From assembly GCA_014382365.1 (NCBI GenBank), contig JACNJW010000021.1, positions 1 through 52,015 on the forward strand: a stretch of 52,015 bases of DNA. Reading direction: 5' to 3'. The first letter of the stretch is position 1. Each line of letters opens with the position of its first letter. The position numbers were made by a program, and so were the translations under genes. Of this stretch, positions 47,221 to 52,015 are shown in pieces. The DNA is from SAR324 cluster bacterium. GTDB lineage: Bacteria > SAR324 > NAC60-12. A model generated the notes under the pieces. That model was not told the DNA's origin, did not search any database, and was given only the letters and a program-made list of their open reading frames with translations.

Positions 47221-48759
47221 ATGAGTACATTAAACGAAAAAATATCTGCGTTGAGCGCAAAATATCAACCTCTAGCTGAAGAACTACTGAAAGAAACCAT
47301 TCGGATCCCAGCCGATTTTGTGGATAAACCGACCGACCAGGGTGGTGATACGGAATGTGGATTAAGTAATCACGAAGGTCCCCGTCTGCAGTATTTAAAA
47401 AAACGAATTGTTGAAATTGACGCAGTACGTGCACCTGAAGATGTCTGGTTTGATGAGTACGGAAATCTGGTCTGGACTGCAAAAGATCTCAATGACGGCA
47501 TTGCGGATGAAGACAAACGCATCATTTACTTTGACGGACATTCTGACACCGTTCGAGCCTTGCGGGACCAGTGGCTGCAGAAAACAAACGGTAGTGTGGA
47601 TGCCTATGACGGAGTTCTAAAACCGGATGATATTGCACGGGACTTTTTACGGGATGAGCTGGGTTATCTGCCCCCTGATGATGAGTGGCAACATTTGATC
47701 TTCGGACGCGGATCTGCCGATCAGTTGGCTGGTGTTATTTCTCAAATCATCTCCACAAAAATCATGTTGGAACTCGCAGATGAAGGTGCACTGAAGGGTG
47801 CAATCATTCGCTCCTACGCCACCACTGCTGAAGAAGACAACGATGGAGCCGGACCAATGTATCTGATGAACAAGGTGCTGCCCGGTGCCGGTGCTGAGCT
47901 GGTTCCGGATGTGGTGATCCTGACTGAAGGCACCGGAGACGCAAACAAAGGAGCGCTTGGCATTTACCGAGGACAGCGCGGAAGAATGCAGATTGAGGTC
48001 AGCATCATCGGTCGTGCCTGCCACGGCTCAATGCCCTGGGAGGGTTTGAATCCCTTGGAATTCGGCAGTGCAATCATCTCTGAAGCCGCACAACGTTATG
48101 ATACCCGTGAAGGATTCAAGGATGATCCGTTTTTGGGACACGGAACACGCACCGCATCCTGGGCAAAACTGGACACACCCAGCGATTGCGCCGTACCCGC
48201 CAGTTTCACTTTTCGTTTTGACCGACGTTTGACCGTTGGAGAAAATCCGGATGATGCCGTGGCGGATATTGACGGTTTTGAATCCGTCAGGAATGCAAGA
48301 GAAAATGGACTTTCGGTCGAAGTTTCGGTGCCGACTTATGAAGAATTGACCTGGAATAATTACCGCCCTGGAAACAAGCAGATCTACATGGGTTGGGCGA
48401 CTCCGGAGGAGCATACAGCCATTCAAACGGCAGCAGACGTTTATCGGGATGTGGTCACACCGAATGTGGAATCCGATAATGATTCCGGTGCAACCCTGCG
48501 TAAAGAGCCCAGAATTGATCGCTGGATTTTTTCAACTGATGGAGTGGGGTTTCCAATTCCGGAAGAAAACAATGAAATCAAGATTTCCGAGCAGAAAGAC
48601 TGGGTTCATGCCGGAGGATTCAAACATCCTCCGATGTTCGGAATCGGTGCCGGCGTCGAGCAGAACACGCACAAAATAGGGGAGTGTGTTGACAGCAGAG
48701 AACTGCGACTGGCAATTGCCTTTCTCAGCCGCTATCCCAGTGCGTACTCGAATTCCTGA
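47221..48759 (+). CDS. ygeY: YgeY-like M20-family metallohydrolase
   Basis: This 512-aa hydrolase is of the ArgE/DapE/M20 type, longer than E. coli YgeY (403 aa). Zinc ligands are His107 in YFDGHSDTV, the bridging Asp167 in GRGSADQLAG and Glu204/Glu205 in TTAEEDNDG. Most extra length lies in the N-terminal third, between IRIPADF and GHSDT, and just after it (DAYDGVLKPDDIARDF). An AGGAG precedes the ATG. It is the last gene of the cluster, and a terminator hairpin follows. Known family members cleave an amide bond in an intermediate of selenium-linked purine breakdown; that role is inferred here. Confidence 0.87.
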   Translation: MSTLNEKISALSAKYQPLAEELLKETIRIPADFVDKPTDQGGDTECGLSNHEGPRLQYLKKRIVEIDAVRAPEDVWFDEYGNLVWTAKDLNDGIADEDKRIIYFDGHSDTVRALRDQWLQKTNGSVDAYDGVLKPDDIARDFLRDELGYLPPDDEWQHLIFGRGSADQLAGVISQIISTKIMLELADEGALKGAIIRSYATTAEEDNDGAGPMYLMNKVLPGAGAELVPDVVILTEGTGDANKGALGIYRGQRGRMQIEVSIIGRACHGSMPWEGLNPLEFGSAIISEAAQRYDTREGFKDDPFLGHGTRTASWAKLDTPSDCAVPASFTFRFDRRLTVGENPDDAVADIDGFESVRNARENGLSVEVSVPTYEELTWNNYRPGNKQIYMGWATPEEHTAIQTAADVYRDVVTPNVESDNDSGATLRKEPRIDRWIFSTDGVGFPIPEENNEIKISEQKDWVHAGGFKHPPMFGIGAGVEQNTHKIGECVDSRELRLAIAFLSRYPSAYSNS

Positions 48760-48783
48760 TTCGAAACAGTCACCCTCTGAAAA

Positions 48784-48805
48784 CGGCTGCGGATTTCTGC
48801 AGCCG
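48784..48805 (+). terminator. Intrinsic terminator after ygeY-like gene
   Basis: A perfect 7-bp G+C-rich stem, CGGCTGC and GCAGCCG, with an 8-nt loop lies 24 bp past the stop. It is followed by a U-rich tract (CTTTCATTTCCTGTTTTT). Confidence 0.65.
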
Positions 48806-48905
48806 CTTTCATTTCCTGTTTTTCTGATGAGCTGTCTGTTTAAAAGAAAAAGCCGGAAGGAAAGCCGTTTGTTGGCTTTGAATTTCTAAAAAAGTATAGT
48901 GACTG

Positions 48906-49778
48906 CTACAGACCCAGATAATTTCCGTCAGGTAGTTTTTTAGTCGGCTGTTTGAAATCACTCGAAGTAATAATTTTCCAGCCCTCATCTTTTGCTTTTA
49001 GGTCGGAAACTTTTGTCAGCTTCCACTCCTCTCCAATTTCATCTGCTCTGTTGGGATAATCATGTGCCCCGAGCAGTGTCGTGGTAACCCAATAAGAATA
49101 TTCAATCACTTGACAGCCATAATCGCAGGTTTCATCGTCGTATGAGTACCACGCTCCTGAAGGATAATTTCCTGGGAGTTCCTCAAAATGTCCGCCGCGC
49201 GCCTTATCCATTGCGTCCGCCAGCTTAGATCCGGGTTCTGTTCCGAAAACTTCCGGAAAAGTGTTTGCCCAGCCAACAGCTTGCACCAAATGCAAAACTT
49301 CTTCGAGCGAAGCATCAAAACGTGAGTAGTCTCCCTGATGAAATTCCGGCCTTGTTTCATCGACGAGGAGGTCTTGTATCGCGATGTCCTCGGGAGGTTC
49401 GCCTTCCATAAACTCTTCAAATTCACTTTCGGAAGCCATGACCAGAGTTGCTTTTTCGCCTGTTAGCATTTCCAGTACTTTTTTATCATCCGGAGTGCCG
49501 TCTTCGTTATTGTCGAGATATTGCGCCAAAACGTTTCCCGCGTGTAACATTTTTTTGTCAGAAACACTGGAAGTCGCCACCACATTAACCCCGAAGACAC
49601 TGAGGTATTTAACAAACGGATACTGCAGAGGACACTCCGGAGGTATTTGTGTGATGGTCAATTTTACTTCCGGATTTCCGGAGGCAATACAGTTCTCTTG
49701 AGTTGCTTTCGGTTGAGCAATGGCTTGTCCACTAAAAGCAAGAGTTGCCGTGAGTAGTATTAATAAAATGTCCCTCAT
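48906..49778 (-). CDS. Secreted protein of unknown function with EExxH motif (paralogue A)
   Basis: This 290-aa protein has a signal peptide (LLILLTATLAFSGQAIAQ, cut near residue 21). I do not recognise the family. It shares order and motifs with the next gene upstream: VFGVNVVATSSV (61-72), a calcium-loop-like DNNEDGTPDD (89-98), EEVLHL (159-164), WYSYDDETC (210-218) with a Cx3C pair (C218, C222), and EYSYWVTTTLLGAHDY after it. EEVLH looks like a zincin HExxH helix with the first His replaced by Glu. Whether it binds metal is unknown. It is 57 bp downstream of the paralogue and probably co-transcribed; no strong ribosome site is seen. It is convergent with ygeY. Confidence 0.7.
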   Translation of the reverse strand: MRDILLILLTATLAFSGQAIAQPKATQENCIASGNPEVKLTITQIPPECPLQYPFVKYLSVFGVNVVATSSVSDKKMLHAGNVLAQYLDNNEDGTPDDKKVLEMLTGEKATLVMASESEFEEFMEGEPPEDIAIQDLLVDETRPEFHQGDYSRFDASLEEVLHLVQAVGWANTFPEVFGTEPGSKLADAMDKARGGHFEELPGNYPSGAWYSYDDETCDYGCQVIEYSYWVTTTLLGAHDYPNRADEIGEEWKLTKVSDLKAKDEGWKIITSSDFKQPTKKLPDGNYLGL

Positions 49779-49835
49779 CTATGACCTTTTTCTTCGTGTT
49801 CCTTGTTACAGGAGTGTGAAAGTGAGAGTTTTGAG

Positions 49836-50867
49836 TTACTGAGAAGATGTTGGGTTGTAGCTCCAAGTCATGCCTTTGATAAACTGGTTCTGAGTTGCGT
49901 CATCTAATATCGCCTTCATTGCTATTCCGTTTGCTGTTGACTCCAGTATTGTGGCAATTCCGCTGGAAGTTGTCGGAAATGCTGTTCCTGAAGAAGCATT
50001 ATCAGAATCATGATGACGAATGTTTCGATATTCCATGACAACATTCATAATAAATTCGACCGCGGCACAAGATGGCCCTGCGCATGACCCGGTAATATGA
50101 GATCCGTTATCATTGGTGGTATTTTCACCGTGATAATACCAGTTACTGCTTGAAGTCATTGCTTCAAACGCAAGTTTAGTGAGTGTACTTTGGTTCCAAT
50201 CACAACCGGAAGAAGTATTTGATCCACAACCGTCATCGCTGACTCCCCATTTTGTAGGGTAGGCTTTCGCATAGCCATAATGGTGCATTAAGTGTGTTAC
50301 TTCTTCAACAATCATATGCTTCTCATAAATTGTACCATACATTGATGCGGTGTAATCACCAGCCAGCCATGAATACTTAATTCCCATATCTTTTCCCAAA
50401 TATGAACTCATTGCGGAAACAATGGTGTCTTCATTGGTTTGGTTCGCTTGACTTTGCACATTGATCCATGTGCCTGTAGAACTGGTTTTTAATTGGGCAA
50501 CAACAGTTGAATCATCTGCCGTTCCATTCTGATCATTATCAAGAGCTTCAGCCAAGATATCCGCAATGGACTGGGTCATAGCGGTAATATCCTGTTCCCT
50601 GATTGTCACCTCATTACTATTCGCAATGAGAATACCAAAGACCATCGAACATTTTTTATAGCCATACTCAGCAAGTTTAGTAACCGCAGTTTGCCCCAAC
50701 TCGGTTGTCAGAGACGAGCATTCGACAACTGTAGGTCTGCCTGATGCAGTAGTCGTATTATTACTTGAAGCGGTACTAGCCGTATCATCACTTTTGGCAC
50801 AGGCAAAAGCAACAAAAGAAACAAGTGCGGCTCCGGTGGCTATTTTTAAGGAAACAGATTTTTTCAT
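49836..50867 (-). CDS. Exported, probably lipoprotein, of unknown function with EExxH motif (paralogue B)
   Basis: This 343-aa protein has an N-terminal signal ending near Cys23 (VAFACAKSDD). That is a weak lipobox, but a low-complexity S/T/N-rich linker follows, as in lipoproteins. It shares with paralogue A: VFGILIANSNEV (76-87), DNDQNGTADD (110-119), VEEVTHLMHHYGYA (187-200), WYYHGENTT (243-251) and a Cx4C pair (C262, C267) followed by VEFIMNVVMEYRNI. It has more cysteines and histidines than A (HH after EEVTHL, HH in IRHHDS). Identity outside these blocks is low, so the pair is old. Function is not assigned. It is upstream of A on the same strand. Confidence 0.7.
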   Translation of the reverse strand: MKKSVSLKIATGAALVSFVAFACAKSDDTASTASSNNTTTASGRPTVVECSSLTTELGQTAVTKLAEYGYKKCSMVFGILIANSNEVTIREQDITAMTQSIADILAEALDNDQNGTADDSTVVAQLKTSSTGTWINVQSQANQTNEDTIVSAMSSYLGKDMGIKYSWLAGDYTASMYGTIYEKHMIVEEVTHLMHHYGYAKAYPTKWGVSDDGCGSNTSSGCDWNQSTLTKLAFEAMTSSSNWYYHGENTTNDNGSHITGSCAGPSCAAVEFIMNVVMEYRNIRHHDSDNASSGTAFPTTSSGIATILESTANGIAMKAILDDATQNQFIKGMTWSYNPTSSQ

Positions 50868-50950
50868 AGTAAAGTCTCAAGGAAGAGGATAACACTAAAT
50901 GGTTTGTAAAGGCATTATGTTACAAGATAAATAAAACATGTAAATTTTAA

Positions 50951-50980
50951 TGTTGGTGCACTTTGGTGCACTTTGGCGCT
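50951..50980 (-). repeat. Three imperfect 10-bp direct repeats upstream of paralogue B
   Basis: The unit CTTTGGTGCA occurs once perfectly (50961-50970), flanked by TGTTGGTGCA and CTTTGGCGCT. It lies 84 bp upstream of the paralogue B start and could be an activator or repressor site. A small inverted repeat (GATATT and AATATC) follows at 50981-50997. Confidence 0.4.
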
Positions 50981-51072
50981 GATATTCTTATAATATCTGT
51001 AATATCAATTATTTGGAGTGTTCACTGAATCCCACCTGCTGTGGGGATTATCTTACCGGTTGAGGCAGAGCC

Positions 51073-51981
51073 TCAAGAAGATCGTTTTTGAAGTTGCTCA
51101 TTTAGGAGGGACAATTGTTTATGAAGTTCCCGATGTGCATTTGTCTCAGGAGGACAGTGCTTCAGGACGAACTCTACAGTTTCGATAACTTTGTTGATCC
51201 TTGGTTTTGAAGGCAGTGTTTTTAAGTTACGGTAACGCGCCAGTGCCTGGCTCCGCCATGTAGCAGTGCTTTTGTCAAAATGGCTTCCCCATTGTTTGCT
51301 TTCTTTTGCCAGATCAACCATGTCCTTCCCTGTGCTTTCTTGCCAACACACTAAAGCCATGCGCATTGTATCAACAGTCGTTTTTCGTACGTCATTCATT
51401 GAGTTCGTTGCGGTCAGATTACCGAGTTCGTCAATGGCAAATTGAGCCCTTTGCTCTAATAACAGCTTTTCATTCTTAAATTGATTAAAACGTGCGAGCA
51501 GTGCAAAAGAAAAAAGCAGTGCTTCCAGGGCTGAACCTATCTCTACAGCATAGTCTGCCAGAAAACTACCCGGAACAACTCCGGAAACTCTTAAGCTGTA
51601 AATAGCCGACAGGGCAACAAAAAGCCCCCAACCGATGGTTAAGTATTTTGCTGCTTGTTCTCCTTTGTACCAACCAGCAATAGAAATACTCATCAATAAC
51701 GGAAACATCAGCAGGGTCACAGTCATCACGAGACTGGAAATATACTCTTTTGGAATGGAAAGAATCAGTATGATGCTCAATAAATTCAATGCTAAAAGAG
51801 CAAAACTTATTTTGTGTAATTTAGGAAAGTTCTGTTTGAGGTGCAGCATTTTACTTAAGAATAAAATACTGAACAAAAAAACAAACATGATTGCCAAACT
51901 AAAAGTATAATAATTCCAATTAGGTAGGGCTTCCTGAAAAACACCAATCTTTGACGAACTTGAAAGATTAATGATTTTCAA
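51073..51981 (-). CDS. 7TMR-DISM-like membrane protein, N-terminally shortened, with unknown cytoplasmic domain
   Basis: This 302-aa frame starts at TTG; an in-frame stop lies 9 bp upstream, so no longer form is possible. Five or more hydrophobic helices (about 25-170) end with GWGLFVALSAIYSLRVSG and the YAVEIGSALEALLFSFALLARF helix, the usual end of the 7TMR-DISM sensor module. The extracytoplasmic DISMED part and the first helices normally found before this are missing. The C-terminal half (about 185-302) is soluble, lacks HisKA, HATPase, GGDEF or cyclase motifs, and has a conserved-looking block KSTATWRSQALARYRNLKTL. It may be the 3' piece of a broken gene whose front lies past the right edge, or a short receptor. 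Confidence 0.65.
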   Translation of the reverse strand: MKIINLSSSSKIGVFQEALPNWNYYTFSLAIMFVFLFSILFLSKMLHLKQNFPKLHKISFALLALNLLSIILILSIPKEYISSLVMTVTLLMFPLLMSISIAGWYKGEQAAKYLTIGWGLFVALSAIYSLRVSGVVPGSFLADYAVEIGSALEALLFSFALLARFNQFKNEKLLLEQRAQFAIDELGNLTATNSMNDVRKTTVDTMRMALVCWQESTGKDMVDLAKESKQWGSHFDKSTATWRSQALARYRNLKTLPSKPRINKVIETVEFVLKHCPPETNAHRELHKQLSLLNEQLQKRSS

Positions 51982-52015
51982 AACCTGATTTTAACAATTT
52001 AAGCAGCACACAGAG

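Noticed and set aside
51028..51049. Hairpin AATCCCAC/GTGGGGATT after the 7TM gene as a terminator
   Set aside because: The stem has a bulge and no U-run follows in the minus direction; too weak to call.

Overview
The window reads as a piece of a Gram-negative bacterial chromosome of moderately low G+C (about 40-43% by eye). It is densely coded, with no rRNA, tRNA, CRISPR array, transposase or integrase that I can see. An outer membrane is implied by lpxK, a secretin and signal-peptide-bearing exported proteins. The RpoB and RpoC sequences look proteobacterial or deltaproteobacterial. The mix of methylated-amine use, live-type ABC transport, a CHASE2 cyclase and a tandem UvrA would suit a free-living, possibly marine lineage such as SAR324. 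That placement is inference only.

Layout. (1) 1-3218, minus: a branched-chain-amino-acid/amide type ABC importer (substrate-binding protein, LivH, and LivM cut by the left edge). (2) 3636-4367, plus: a nicotinamidase-like hydrolase. (3) 4422-9188, minus: a three-gene cassette of DMGDH-like flavoenzyme, MttB-family methyltransferase and corrinoid protein, probably for demethylating a quaternary amine or betaine. (4) 9442-16851, plus: a giant tandem-fused UvrA, then RmuC, with a small TM2 protein between them on the other strand. (5) 16907-21474, minus: MFS transporter, SAM methyltransferase, GAPDH, RpiA and a hotdog thioesterase. (6) 21502-30128, minus: rpoC and rpoB behind a 588-bp spacer with a good promoter and hairpins, without the usual ribosomal protein genes upstream. 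(7) 30717-35265, minus: BI-1 membrane protein, ParB, TlyA and a CHASE2 adenylate/guanylate cyclase. (8) 35505-38479, plus: an orphan secretin translationally coupled to lpxK. (9) 38530-48759, plus: ssnA, ygfK-like, xdhD-like, carbamate kinase, ygeW and ygeY, which is a recognisable selenium-linked purine/nitrogen catabolic cluster. (10) 48906-51981, minus: two divergent secreted paralogues of unknown function and an N-terminally shortened 7TM receptor-like protein.

How the genes work together. Regions 1-3 plausibly import and strip methyl groups from a betaine. The corrinoid branch would take the first methyl, and the flavoenzyme with its folate-binding GcvT-like half would oxidise a following N-methyl group to methylene-tetrahydrofolate. 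Region 9 plausibly hydroxylates or opens purines and recovers ATP through carbamoyl transfer and carbamate kinase. Regions 5-7 are housekeeping genes in an unusual order.

The items most worth a second look are the tandem UvrA with a decayed zinc finger in its second half, the EExxH secreted paralogue pair, the shortened YgfK in the purine cluster, the rpoBC leader, and a strong apparent excess of the palindrome TCCGGA across the whole window.
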